Positions 46,417 through 54,202 of a stretch of DNA of 64,000 nt are shown here, piece by piece. The stretch's first letter is position 1, and each line of letters opens with the position of its first letter. This stretch comes from Cyclobacteriaceae bacterium (GTDB lineage Bacteria > Bacteroidota > Bacteroidia > Cytophagales > Cyclobacteriaceae): assembly GCA_019638285.1 (NCBI GenBank), contig JAHBUB010000013.1, forward strand, positions 1 through 64,000, written 5' to 3'. The notes under the pieces were generated by a model. That model was not told the origin of the DNA and did not search any database. It was given only the letters and a program-made list of their open reading frames with translations. A program made the position numbers and the translations under genes.

Positions 46417-46440
46417 AAATCGGATGTTTTTATCCTGCTT
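46417..46440 (+). promoter_or_regulatory. Second Rrf2-type operator before the oxidase operon
   Basis: AAATCGGA-TGTTTTTA-TCCTGCTT repeats the left arm and spacer length of the rrf2 operator; the right arm keeps TCC...TT. It ends 4 nt before the chosen oxidase start, so a bound regulator would block both transcription and initiation. Confidence 0.5.
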
Positions 46441-46444
46441 AAAA

Positions 46445-48250
46445 ATGAATAGTAGAAAGTTTAGTTATCTCTTTGTCATGATGGCAATGCTATTGCCAAA
46501 CTTGGTATTTGCACAATCTGCTCCTAACCCTGAAAATTGGCTCACCAGTCCTGGGATAATTGGAACATTTTTTCTTATTGCAATTGTATTGATCATTGCT
46601 ATTGTCATTGCATTATTTCGAGCCAGTTCATATATCGGAACTGTAAAGGCAAAAAAATTGAATGCGGAAAAAATGGCCTTCAATGAGGATCTGATAGGGC
46701 TGAGCGAGTCAGAGATAGACGAAATACTGTTGAAGCGTAAGCAGGCATTAAAGTTTAAATTGGCAGGAGAGGAGTTGGGTAGTGCAGAACAAGCTTTGGA
46801 TGAGAAAGGATTGGTCTCTAAAGTGAGTCACGATCCTGGGGCTCCACTCGTGGATGAAAAAAGAAAATCACCTCTTATTTTTGAGACACCGCCTGACCTG
46901 AAGAAGATTATTATTTTTTACTTGGGGGCATCCGTATTCTGGTTGGTCTTTGGTACACTGGTGGGGCAGTATGTCGGAATGAAGTTTGTTTGGCCTGATA
47001 TGGATCACGTGGCCTGGTTATCTTTTGGCCGTTTAAGGCCTGTGCATACCAATACAGTTTTTTGGGGTTGGGCCTCCATGGCAATGATTGGGTTGGGCTA
47101 TTTTGTAATAGCCAGAACATCTAACACTACAATTCACAGTTATAAGTGGGCGTGGACTGCCTGGTGGTTTCTGAATTTATCCGTCTTGATGGGAAACTAT
47201 TTTCTTATGATTGGAATCAACAATGGAGGAGGTGAATACCGTGAATATATTTGGCCAATTACTTTAATTTTTGCGCTTGGCTTAGTGATTACATTCTTCA
47301 ATTATTACAAGACGGTAGCCAATCGAAAGATATCTGAAATCTACATATCCAATTGGTATATTCTTGCCGCACTTATTTGGACTATAGTACTCGTTACTAT
47401 TGGCTACATACCGACTTATCAGGATGGTTTAGGGGAAACTGTTATTCAGGGATATTATATGCATCAGGGCGTGGGCATGTGGTTTATGACATTTACATTG
47501 GGTTTAACTTATTATTATCTTCCCTCTTCGTTAAACAAACCAATCTATTCTTATTCATTGGGTGTTTTGGCATTCTGGACACAGATGTTGTTTTATACAA
47601 TGATAGGATCGCACCACTTTGTGTTTAGCCCACTGCCTTGGTGGTTGCAAACAGTTGCCATTGTCTTTAGTGCAGGTATGTTTATCCCGGTGGTAGCAGG
47701 CACTACAAACTTTTTGATGACGATGAAGGGAAGTTGGAATCACATTTCGAAAAGCTATGTTTTACCTTTTTTCCTTGTGGGTGTAGTGTTCTACTTTGTG
47801 GGCTCTACCCAAGGGAGCCTTCAGGCATTCCGATTTACCAACTATGTATGGCACTTCACCGATTTTAATGTGGCGCACTCTCACATGACTATGTATGGTA
47901 TCATTTCTTTTTTATTATGGGCTAGTATTTATGCGATTCTTCCAAAAATTACGGGCAAAGAGCCAAAACAACTTTTTGTAGGAGTGCATTTTTGGATGGC
48001 TTTCATTGGATTGTTTGCCTATATGATTTCAATGATGGCAGGGGGAACTCTGAGAGGTTTGAGTTGGATTGAAGGGAATTATTTTATTCAATCCGTTGTG
48101 CTTATGAAACCATATTGGGTGTGGCGCGCCATTGGCGGGTCGCTTATGTTTCTTTCACATCTCATGTTTGCGTACAATTTCTACGTGATGACAAGAAGGC
48201 CGCTCGTTCTTGCAGATCAAACTAAAAAATTAGATACTATAACAGCTTAA
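46445..48250 (+). CDS. ccoN: cbb3-like haem-copper oxidase catalytic subunit with N-terminal extension
   Basis: A 601-aa protein (ATG at 46445, beside the operator). Unusually, it begins with a signal peptide, a TM helix (GTFFLIAIVLIIAIVIALF) and a charged linker of about 90 residues before the 12-helix CcoN core. The core keeps the low-spin haem His (GRLRPVHTN), the CuB His in YYMHQGVGMW, His390-His391 (GSHHF) and the two haem His in FNVAHSHMT. Tyr384 sits six residues before HH as in CcoN, and the Glu typical of NO reductase is absent, which favours O2 reduction. NO reduction remains possible given the neighbours. Confidence 0.8.
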   Translation: MNSRKFSYLFVMMAMLLPNLVFAQSAPNPENWLTSPGIIGTFFLIAIVLIIAIVIALFRASSYIGTVKAKKLNAEKMAFNEDLIGLSESEIDEILLKRKQALKFKLAGEELGSAEQALDEKGLVSKVSHDPGAPLVDEKRKSPLIFETPPDLKKIIIFYLGASVFWLVFGTLVGQYVGMKFVWPDMDHVAWLSFGRLRPVHTNTVFWGWASMAMIGLGYFVIARTSNTTIHSYKWAWTAWWFLNLSVLMGNYFLMIGINNGGGEYREYIWPITLIFALGLVITFFNYYKTVANRKISEIYISNWYILAALIWTIVLVTIGYIPTYQDGLGETVIQGYYMHQGVGMWFMTFTLGLTYYYLPSSLNKPIYSYSLGVLAFWTQMLFYTMIGSHHFVFSPLPWWLQTVAIVFSAGMFIPVVAGTTNFLMTMKGSWNHISKSYVLPFFLVGVVFYFVGSTQGSLQAFRFTNYVWHFTDFNVAHSHMTMYGIISFLLWASIYAILPKITGKEPKQLFVGVHFWMAFIGLFAYMISMMAGGTLRGLSWIEGNYFIQSVVLMKPYWVWRAIGGSLMFLSHLMFAYNFYVMTRRPLVLADQTKKLDTITA

Positions 48251-48262
48251 AATAATTTACGC

Positions 48263-49261
48263 ATGTTCAATTTGCATAAAAACCATCGAAACTTAGTTGC
48301 AATTTCATTTGTCGTATTTGTGCTGTTAAGCCTTTTTATTGCTGTTATGCCGGCTTATCAATTGCAAGAAGTGTCCCCCTTGCCCGATCAGCCTGAGTTA
48401 ACTACCAGTGAGCTCAATGGATTGCATATTTTTATAAGTGAAGGGTGTGTGGCCTGTCACACACAACAAGTTAGAAACATTGAAATGGATAAAATGTGGG
48501 GAAGCCGCCCTTCTATTCCTTCAGATTATTACTATAGTAAACAACGATTGGATGTTTGGAGGCAATCACCTTCTCTTCTAGGAAGCGAACGAACTGGACC
48601 TGATCTAACAAATGTTGGTGTAAGGCAGCCCGCTGATCAATGGCATTTGTTACACTTATATAACCCGCGAAGTGTGGTAGATGAGTCCATTATGCCTGCC
48701 TACCCCTGGTTGTTTGAGGGGAAAGAGAACCCAGGTCAAAAGGATGTAGTGGTTCCTGTTCCGGCTAAATTTTTAAAGTCAGATAAGACTAAAATTATTG
48801 CTACAAAAGAAGCCATGGACTTAGTTGCTTACCTGCAGTCATTGAAGCAAGCACCAATGCCTTCAACTTCAACTTCAGAGTTTATACCTTCTACAAAAAA
48901 GAAAGAGGTTGCTGCGCTAGGTGAAAAGTCAATGTTGCCAGACGGTGAACAGCTATATATGCAGACTTGTGTAGCCTGCCATCAGGCTAACGGTCAGGGA
49001 CTAGTGGGAGCATTCCCTCCACTGGCGGGCAGCAAAATTGTAAATGACGAAAATCCTGAGATGATGATACAAATAATTCTTATGGGTTATGATGCAAGGG
49101 AGGAATATGCCGTGATGGTGGGCTTTGCGGATCAGCTCACAGACGAAGAGATAGCAGCAATCGCCAACCATGAGCGAACCAGTTGGGGGAACAACGCACC
49201 CAAAATTACTGTTGAAGAAGTAACCAAAATAAGAAGCTATACCTTATCACTAAATAAATAG
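48263..49261 (+). CDS. ccoO: CcoO-type monohaem subunit fused to a cytochrome c domain
   Basis: A 332-aa membrane-anchored dihaem protein. A TM anchor (LVAISFVVFVLLSLFIAVM) is followed by a CcoO domain with haem motif CVACH at 62-66, MWGSRPSIPSDYYY and a Met ligand near IMPAYPW. A Pro/Ser/Thr linker (about 195-210) joins a second class-I cytochrome c domain with CVACHQANGQG at 236. This fuses the roles of CcoO and CcoP, passing electrons to the catalytic subunit. It follows ccoN by 12 nt. Confidence 0.85.
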   Translation: MFNLHKNHRNLVAISFVVFVLLSLFIAVMPAYQLQEVSPLPDQPELTTSELNGLHIFISEGCVACHTQQVRNIEMDKMWGSRPSIPSDYYYSKQRLDVWRQSPSLLGSERTGPDLTNVGVRQPADQWHLLHLYNPRSVVDESIMPAYPWLFEGKENPGQKDVVVPVPAKFLKSDKTKIIATKEAMDLVAYLQSLKQAPMPSTSTSEFIPSTKKKEVAALGEKSMLPDGEQLYMQTCVACHQANGQGLVGAFPPLAGSKIVNDENPEMMIQIILMGYDAREEYAVMVGFADQLTDEEIAAIANHERTSWGNNAPKITVEEVTKIRSYTLSLNK

Positions 49262-49265
49262 AACA

Positions 49266-49496
49266 ATGGAAAAAGAGAATTACTTACCCACTTTAATAAC
49301 TGCTACCCCTATGGAGGGACGTGAATTGGCCATTAAGCTTTCCCGAAAGTCTATTGCAGCAATTCAAACAGATCCAGAGATAAGGAAGAAACTCAGAGCA
49401 GACTATGCAAATGATACCAAACAGCTCATTGCTTCTGCGGAGGTGATTGCAATAGAATTTCAAACCATTGCAGCGGCAAACAATTATTGGAGATGA
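49266..49496 (+). CDS. Small uncharacterised protein in the oxidase operon
   Basis: A 76-aa soluble, mostly helical protein (GRELAIKLSRKSIAAIQ, then KLRADYANDTKQLIASAEVIAIEF). No signal peptide, cysteine or metal motif is visible. It starts 4 nt after the CcoO fusion and its stop overlaps the next start (ATGA), so it is surely co-expressed. Possible roles are assembly or regulation of the oxidase; I do not recognise the family. Confidence 0.6.
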   Translation: MEKENYLPTLITATPMEGRELAIKLSRKSIAAIQTDPEIRKKLRADYANDTKQLIASAEVIAIEFQTIAAANNYWR

Positions 49497-49774
49497 GTAA
49501 GAGAAATTGGATAAAATCATTTTTTGTTTTATTGGCCACAGTTCTGATTCCGGGTAATGCGTTTGCATGTGAATTATGCAAGAAAAATCAACCTAAAGTA
49601 TTGGAAGGCATTACCCATGGACCTGGGCCACAGGGTGATATGGACTATATCATCATCGGAGTGGCTATTGTAATAGTGGGTATCACTTTGTTCTTGAGTT
49701 TAAAATTTTTAATTAAACCAGACGAGGGCAACCCTGATCATATTAAAAATATTGTATTAGATACAAATACGTGA
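49493..49774 (+). CDS. Small exported CxxC membrane protein
   Basis: A 93-aa protein whose ATG at 49493 overlaps the previous stop. A signal peptide (FFVLLATVLIPGNAFA) leads into CELCKKNQPKVLEGITHGPG with a CxxC pair, then a TM helix (IIIGVAIVIVGITLFLSLKF) and a short cytoplasmic tail. The mature N-terminal CxxC is followed only by a short loop, so it is not a cytochrome (no CxxCH). It may bind metal or serve in redox chemistry of the oxidase complex. Function unknown. Confidence 0.6.
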   Translation: MSKRNWIKSFFVLLATVLIPGNAFACELCKKNQPKVLEGITHGPGPQGDMDYIIIGVAIVIVGITLFLSLKFLIKPDEGNPDHIKNIVLDTNT

Positions 49775-49778
49775 GTGC

Positions 49779-50201
49779 ATGGAAGATAATCGAATCATAA
49801 AGGTGTTTATGGATGAGGAAACGAGGCCATTTGCAGAATTTTCTCCACCTGTAAAATTTATTCTGGACACCACCAAGATTCCGGATGGCAAGCATCAACT
49901 CAAAATTGTAGCTAAGTCTTCAGGCGGCCTTGAAGGCGTAAAGACCATTCCTTTCGAGGTTCGCAATGGTCCCGCAATTTCTGTGGTTGGGTTGAAAAGA
50001 AATGAAATTGTGGAAGATCAAATTCCTATTACTATCAATGCCTATGGTAGCGAGGGTAATGATGTTTTTGTAGTGAAGGGTTCCGAAACGCCCAAGGGGA
50101 TTCCAGCGTGGGTGTGGGCCCTAGTTATCGCCTTTGTGGGCTTTGCGTTGTTCTACATTATCATGTATTGGAGTCCTGAATTTTACAAATCATTTGTTTG
50201 A
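49779..50201 (+). CDS. Single-pass membrane protein with Ig-like domain, oxidase operon
   Basis: A 140-aa protein: a beta-rich domain (residues about 1-100, FILDTTKIPDGKHQLKIVAKSSGG, then IPFEVRNGPAISVVGL) and one C-terminal TM helix (PAWVWALVIAFVGFALFYIIMYW). There is no N-terminal signal, so the topology is uncertain. It is the last gene before a 110-nt gap and may be an accessory subunit. I recall similar sequences joined to cytochrome c in other Bacteroidota but cannot confirm this. Confidence 0.55.
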   Translation: MEDNRIIKVFMDEETRPFAEFSPPVKFILDTTKIPDGKHQLKIVAKSSGGLEGVKTIPFEVRNGPAISVVGLKRNEIVEDQIPITINAYGSEGNDVFVVKGSETPKGIPAWVWALVIAFVGFALFYIIMYWSPEFYKSFV

Positions 50202-50311
50202 AAAAACGAACTATGGAATCAATAAGAACACCTCATATTGAAACGCCATTTAGAGGAGCTTTCTCTAATGTATAGGAGGAGGCGAATTAATCATCATAAA
50301 AATAATTGATT

Positions 50312-51052
50312 ATGAAAAATATATCAGAGAGAACAATTGGTGAGATCGTAGCGGAAGATTACCGTGCTGCTCAAGTATTTAAAAATCATCGAATAGATTT
50401 TTGCTGCAATGGAAACAGAAGTGTAGCAGAGGCTTGCAAGGATAAAAATGTAGAACTGAATAAACTTGTTGAGGAGATTGAATCGGTGCAAAAGGATAGA
50501 CCAGGCAATACCACCGATTTCAAATCCTGGCCATTAGATTTATTGGCGGATTATATTGAGAAGACACACCACCGGTATGTGGAAGAAAAGCTACCTATAC
50601 TCAAGCAGTACCTTAAAAAACTTTGCGAGGTACATGGCAATAATCATCCTGAATTATTTGAGATTTATGATGAGTTTAGTGCATCTGCCGGAGAGTTGGC
50701 TGCTCATATGAAAAAGGAAGAGTTTATTTTGTTTCCCTATATTCGTAAGATGGTAAAAGTTAAGAGTAGTAAAACTGCTCTGGCGGCACCCAATTTTGGT
50801 ACGGTGAAAAATCCTGTGCAAATGATGATGGATGAACACACAACAGAAGGTGATCGTTTTGAGAAAATATCTAAACTAAGCAATAACTATACGCCACCTG
50901 CTGATGGATGCAACACCTACAAAGTGACCTATGCTTTGTTGAATGAATTCGAAGAGGATTTGCACCTACATATTCACTTGGAAAACAACATCTTGTTTCC
51001 CAAGGCCATTGAGATGGAAAAGGAACTATCACCTCAAGCACAACATTCGTAA
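50312..51052 (+). CDS. ric: Di-iron protein for repair of Fe-S centres (RIC/YtfE/ScdA)
   Basis: A 246-aa protein (ATG at 50312). The N-terminal ScdA domain reads VFKNHRIDFCCNGNRSVAEAC (the CC motif). The hemerythrin-like part holds the di-iron ligands: THHRYVEEKLP, HMKKEEFILFPYI, MDEHTTEGDRF and HLHIHLENNILFP. RIC proteins restore iron-sulphur clusters damaged by NO or oxidants, or act on NO itself. In the 110-nt gap before it a 20-codon frame (50213-50275) and an AGGAGGAGG run are visible, with unclear meaning. It is followed by a cupin gene 2 nt later. Confidence 0.88.
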   Translation: MKNISERTIGEIVAEDYRAAQVFKNHRIDFCCNGNRSVAEACKDKNVELNKLVEEIESVQKDRPGNTTDFKSWPLDLLADYIEKTHHRYVEEKLPILKQYLKKLCEVHGNNHPELFEIYDEFSASAGELAAHMKKEEFILFPYIRKMVKVKSSKTALAAPNFGTVKNPVQMMMDEHTTEGDRFEKISKLSNNYTPPADGCNTYKVTYALLNEFEEDLHLHIHLENNILFPKAIEMEKELSPQAQHS

Positions 51053-51054
51053 GA

Positions 51055-51387
51055 ATGAAAACTAAAGTTAAGCCTGGATCTATGGAGTGGACGGCTAGTA
51101 ATGTAAAGGGATTTTGTGGAAAACAGCTGCTCGGTATGGACAATGGTTCCGTGAAGTTGGTTCGAGTAGAACCACAATCCGACTACCCTTTGAACAGGCA
51201 TCCTGATAAAACAGAATACGCTTATGTAGTAGATGGCAATCTGGAGTTTACCATTGATAATGAGGCTTACCATGGCGCACCTGGTGATTTTTTTATTTTT
51301 CTGGCTATGATCATGTATGCTATCCACAACAGGACAAATGAACCAGGAACCCTTTTAGTAGGTGCAATTATAGAGACTAAGCAATGA
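51055..51387 (+). CDS. Small cupin-domain protein
   Basis: A 110-aa single cupin barrel. Motif 1 is NRHPDKTEYAYVVDGNLEFTI and motif 2 is GDFFIFLAMIMYAIHNR, with a metal-binding His (RHP) and a late His (AIHN). Such proteins bind a metal and small ligands; no function is fixed. The neighbours suggest a part in the NO/redox response. It overlaps the next gene by 4 nt (ATGA). Confidence 0.65.
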   Translation: MKTKVKPGSMEWTASNVKGFCGKQLLGMDNGSVKLVRVEPQSDYPLNRHPDKTEYAYVVDGNLEFTIDNEAYHGAPGDFFIFLAMIMYAIHNRTNEPGTLLVGAIIETKQ

Positions 51388-51710
51388 AGCACTTTGAAAA
51401 TTTGCCGCAAGTGTTAAGCGCCCTTACAGAAAGGGGATATACTTCGGATTTTTCAGTGCATGCCAGTAAGGATTGTTTAGTGTGTAAAATGACAACCCGC
51501 CATCTTTTACATGACGAGTTTGAAGTTGATGAAGTCTACCACATTATTGGGACAACAAATACAGACGAAGAAACAGTAGTATTCGCACTTTCATCAAAGA
51601 AATACAATATAAAGGGAGTTATGGTGAACGCGTTTGGAGAATTCAGCGAGAAGTCCAAATTGAAAATTATTGAAAAACTTAAAACGAACTTGAAAAACCA
51701 ATGGAGCTGA
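51384..51710 (+). CDS. Conserved small Bacteroidota protein of unknown function
   Basis: A 108-aa cytoplasmic protein: VLSALTERGYTSDFSV, then a CLVCKM pair, EFEVDEVYHIIG, TVVFALSSKKYNIKGVMVNAFGEF. I recall similar proteins labelled (without proof) as phosphoribosylpyrophosphate-synthetase-like in Bacteroidota. Its 3' end overlaps the next frame by 10 nt. Confidence 0.55.
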   Translation: MKHFENLPQVLSALTERGYTSDFSVHASKDCLVCKMTTRHLLHDEFEVDEVYHIIGTTNTDEETVVFALSSKKYNIKGVMVNAFGEFSEKSKLKIIEKLKTNLKNQWS

Positions 51711-51997
51711 TCGAACGATTGGTGACGTATTTTAAGCAACCGGAGGAAGAAACGAAGAACAAAGCTCCGAAAGGAGTTTGTCCGGCTTGCTGGGGACGTC
51801 AGGAGTACGGTCATAAGTAAAGGGGGGGTTATAAAGACAAAAAAATTGATGTTAACAACCATCAGGCTAGTTATATGTTCATTAAGGATTTTGTGGTTCA
51901 ACATATAGATGGGATTAGATTAAAGAAGGGGGAGATTCATGAGTGCCCTAATTACGGTGACCCTCAGGACCACTCAAGAAAGGATACGGATGGATAA
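51701..51997 (+). pseudogene. CPxCWG small protein gene with an in-frame stop
   Basis: The frame starts MELIERLVTYFKQPEEE, reaches GVCPACWGRQEYGHK (39 aa) and meets TAA at 51818-51820. The same frame then continues, open, as YKDKKIDVNNHQASYMF, IKDFVVQHIDGIRLKKG, EIHECPNYG and stops at 51995. The whole looks like one small Bacteroidota protein with a CPxC...CPxC zinc-ribbon-like pair, where a nonsense codon has arisen and the last Cys has become Tyr. A G7 run follows the stop. It could be a true pseudogene, a sequencing artefact or a short functional product. Confidence 0.55.
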
Positions 51998-52460
51998 AGC
52001 GCTGCCAATTAAAAGAATTGATGCCCTTCAACCATTAAGCCATGATCATCATCATGGACTATTGCTGTCATGGAAGATAAGAACAGGATTTAAAAAAGGA
52101 ATTGATCCTGCTCGGATAAAAAAATATGCAGATTGGGTTTTCACTGAGCAATTGCTGCCTCATTTTGAGATAGAGGAGGAATATGTTTTTCCAGTATTGG
52201 GTGAACACAATGATCTTGCAAAGAGGGCACTTGCCGAGCATCGAAAACTCAAAAGATTATTTCTTTCAAAAATAGACATTGCGAAAAATCTTGTTTTGAT
52301 TGAAGAGAAGTTGGAGAGTCATATTCGCTTTGAAGAACGAGTTTTGTTTAATGAAGTACAACAAGTAGCCTCCACTGAAGAGTTGAATCGTATTGCATCA
52401 GTGCACACACCTTCTGCTGGCCTTGCAGATGAGAAATGGAAGGACGAGTTTTGGAAATGA
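51990..52460 (+). CDS. Hemerythrin-domain protein
   Basis: A 156-aa four-helix di-iron protein from the ATG at 51990; a longer frame begins 17 codons earlier. Ligands are visible as LSHDHHHGLLLSW, HFEIEEEYVFPVL, AEHRKLKRLF and SHIRFEERVLFNEV. Hemerythrin-like proteins bind O2, NO or iron. It ends the NO-response cluster, 44 nt before a strong hairpin that separates it from htrA. Confidence 0.8.
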   Translation: MDKALPIKRIDALQPLSHDHHHGLLLSWKIRTGFKKGIDPARIKKYADWVFTEQLLPHFEIEEEYVFPVLGEHNDLAKRALAEHRKLKRLFLSKIDIAKNLVLIEEKLESHIRFEERVLFNEVQQVASTEELNRIASVHTPSAGLADEKWKDEFWK

Positions 52461-52503
52461 GGACTTCAGTCAGGTAAACCATAGACTTGATTATAAAGTA
52501 AAA

Positions 52504-52539
52504 TTGAATAACCATTGTGTAAACACAACGGTTATTCAA
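52504..52539. terminator. Bidirectional hairpin between hemerythrin and htrA genes
   Basis: Sixteen-nt arms (TTGAATAACCATTGTG and its complement with one mismatch) around a TAAA loop, in the 102-nt gap between convergent genes. It is positioned to end transcription from both sides, although the T-runs are short. Confidence 0.6.
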
Positions 52540-52562
52540 CCCTGATACATTGTCTTAGATTA

Positions 52563-54050
52563 TTAGGACAAAGAAAATCCGTAAAACACTTTTTGATTTG
52601 GATTTTGAGGGTAGATGCCTTGAATCAAAACACCTTCATTGGACCTTTTCAATTCTGCAATTAGATCATCTACATTGGATATCGCTTTATTATTTACCGA
52701 AGTAATAATGAACCCTTCCTGGATGTCGGTTTGTTGAGTAAGTTTTCCCAAGTTAAGATGAATAACCTTCACCCCACCTTTACCTTCGAGTCCCAATTTA
52801 GCTTTTTCACCTTTTGAAAGGTTTTCAAATTCAGCCCCTAGCCCTTTCAAGATATCATCTTTATAGGCCTTGGTGATCTCAGTGTTACCGGAGTTGTTTT
52901 TCAAATCTACATTGATTGTTTTTTCCTTTCCTTGACGAAATATGGTTAGATTGATTTTGTCTCCGGGTTTATGGCGTGCAATTCCTTCTTGCAGCTGTGA
53001 GGAACTTTTGATTGCATTTTCATCCAACTTGGTAATAACATCTCCTGGCTTAATGCCCGCAGTATTTGCGGCACCCTCTTCCATCACGCTGTCAACATAG
53101 ATACCTTCATTAATCGATATATTTTTTTCTTTCGCGAGTTTGCTGTCAAGATTATGGATCATCACCCCGAGATAAGCTCTTTGCACCTTTCCGTAATTAA
53201 TAAGATCGTCTATCACCTTTTTCATCAAATTGGAGGGGACAGCAAATCCATATCCTGCATAAACACCAGTAGGCGTAGCGATGGCGGTATTTATTCCAAT
53301 AAGGTTTCCATTAAGATCTACCAATGCACCCCCGCTGTTACCTGGATTAATTGCTGCATCTGTTTGTATAAAGGATTCAATAGCAGACCTGTCTTCATAG
53401 ATATTAATATTGCGACCTTTGGCACTCACAATTCCAGCGGTTACGGTAGATTCGAGATTGAAAGGATTGCCAACGGCCAGTACCCATTCCCCTACTTTAG
53501 CTGCATCGGAATCACCAATAGGCATCGATGGAAGATCTTTAGCATCAATTCGAATCAAAGCCATATCTGTATTGGGATCGGTGCCTACCACTTCTGCATT
53601 AAAGGTGCGATTGTCATTAAGAGTAACCTCTATTTTTGAGGCCTCCGCCACAACATGATTATTGGTAACGATGTATCCATCTGGACGAATGATGACTCCT
53701 GAGCCACTGGCAACCTCCGGTTCAGGCTTTTGTTGCAGATTATTTCCAAGATTGCCACCAAAGAAATCTCTGAAGGATTCTGGAATTTGTAATTGCTGCA
53801 TAGAGGGTGTTTCTTTCACTGTTGACCTGATATGGACTACACTTGGAATTGTTTTCTCTGCAGCACTTGTAAAATCAAAGTCCATGGGAGCCCTAAAAGC
53901 ATTTGCATTGTAGCTGGCTTGAACAGCATTGTGGGTAGGTGTATCCACATAACGTATTTGACTACCAGGCTCGTCTATTGCTCTCCAAATGCCGATTGAT
54001 AATACGCCACCGATTAGGGCGGCACTAATTAGTTTCAGTACATTTTTCAT
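52563..54050 (-). CDS. htrA: HtrA/DegP-family periplasmic serine protease
   Basis: A 495-aa protease-chaperone. An N-terminal anchor or signal segment (LISAALIGGVLSIGIW) precedes the trypsin-like domain with His132 (VTNNHVVAE), Asp162 (NTDMALIRID) and Ser239 (NPGNSGGALVD). Two PDZ domains follow (residues about 290-380 and 400-490). It degrades or refolds misfolded envelope proteins. Its upstream region carries GTGAC-N16-CATC, the ECF-type promoter shared with three other genes here. Confidence 0.92.
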   Translation of the reverse strand: MKNVLKLISAALIGGVLSIGIWRAIDEPGSQIRYVDTPTHNAVQASYNANAFRAPMDFDFTSAAEKTIPSVVHIRSTVKETPSMQQLQIPESFRDFFGGNLGNNLQQKPEPEVASGSGVIIRPDGYIVTNNHVVAEASKIEVTLNDNRTFNAEVVGTDPNTDMALIRIDAKDLPSMPIGDSDAAKVGEWVLAVGNPFNLESTVTAGIVSAKGRNINIYEDRSAIESFIQTDAAINPGNSGGALVDLNGNLIGINTAIATPTGVYAGYGFAVPSNLMKKVIDDLINYGKVQRAYLGVMIHNLDSKLAKEKNISINEGIYVDSVMEEGAANTAGIKPGDVITKLDENAIKSSSQLQEGIARHKPGDKINLTIFRQGKEKTINVDLKNNSGNTEITKAYKDDILKGLGAEFENLSKGEKAKLGLEGKGGVKVIHLNLGKLTQQTDIQEGFIITSVNNKAISNVDDLIAELKRSNEGVLIQGIYPQNPNQKVFYGFSLS

Positions 54051-54084
54051 ATTGTTTAGCTTATTTAGTTAGCTTTTTTAATTA

Positions 54085-54109
54085 GATGTCTGAAAACGTG
54101 GATTGTCAC
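54085..54109 (-). promoter_or_regulatory. ECF-sigma-type promoter of htrA
   Basis: On the minus strand GTGAC, 16 nt, CATC, ending 34 nt before the htrA start. The two boxes and spacing recur before 54203, 57075 and 59278. The layout fits -35/-10 elements of ECF sigma factors. Confidence 0.55.
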
Positions 54110-54158
54110 TATTATGCCCGTTGTTTTTCTCTTTTTCGTCTATAAATTAGAATGAAGT

Positions 54159-54182
54159 GTGACCTTTTGTAAAAGGATCATC
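54159..54182 (+). promoter_or_regulatory. ECF-sigma-type promoter of the first PepSY-like gene
   Basis: GTGAC, 15 nt (CTTTTGTAAAAGGAT), CATC, 20 nt before the ATG. The spacer is one base shorter than in the other three copies. The stretch GTGAC-TTTTGTAA also matches the copy before 57075. Confidence 0.5.
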
Positions 54183-54202
54183 CAAAGGCGAAAAAACAAC
54201 AA

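Noticed and set aside
46445-48250. Reading the oxidase subunit as a classical NO reductase (NorB)
   Set aside because: Tyr384 before the CuB His pair is kept and the NorB-specific Glu near the first CuB His is not seen; the call stays cbb3-like with the NO role as an open question.
50213-50275. 20-codon frame before ric, followed by AGGAGGAGG
   Set aside because: Could be a leader peptide, but no hairpin follows and the residues show no bias; chance is likely.
53154-53639. 161-codon rightward frame inside htrA
   Set aside because: Antisense to the intact catalytic and PDZ1 region of HtrA; composition is that of a shadow frame.
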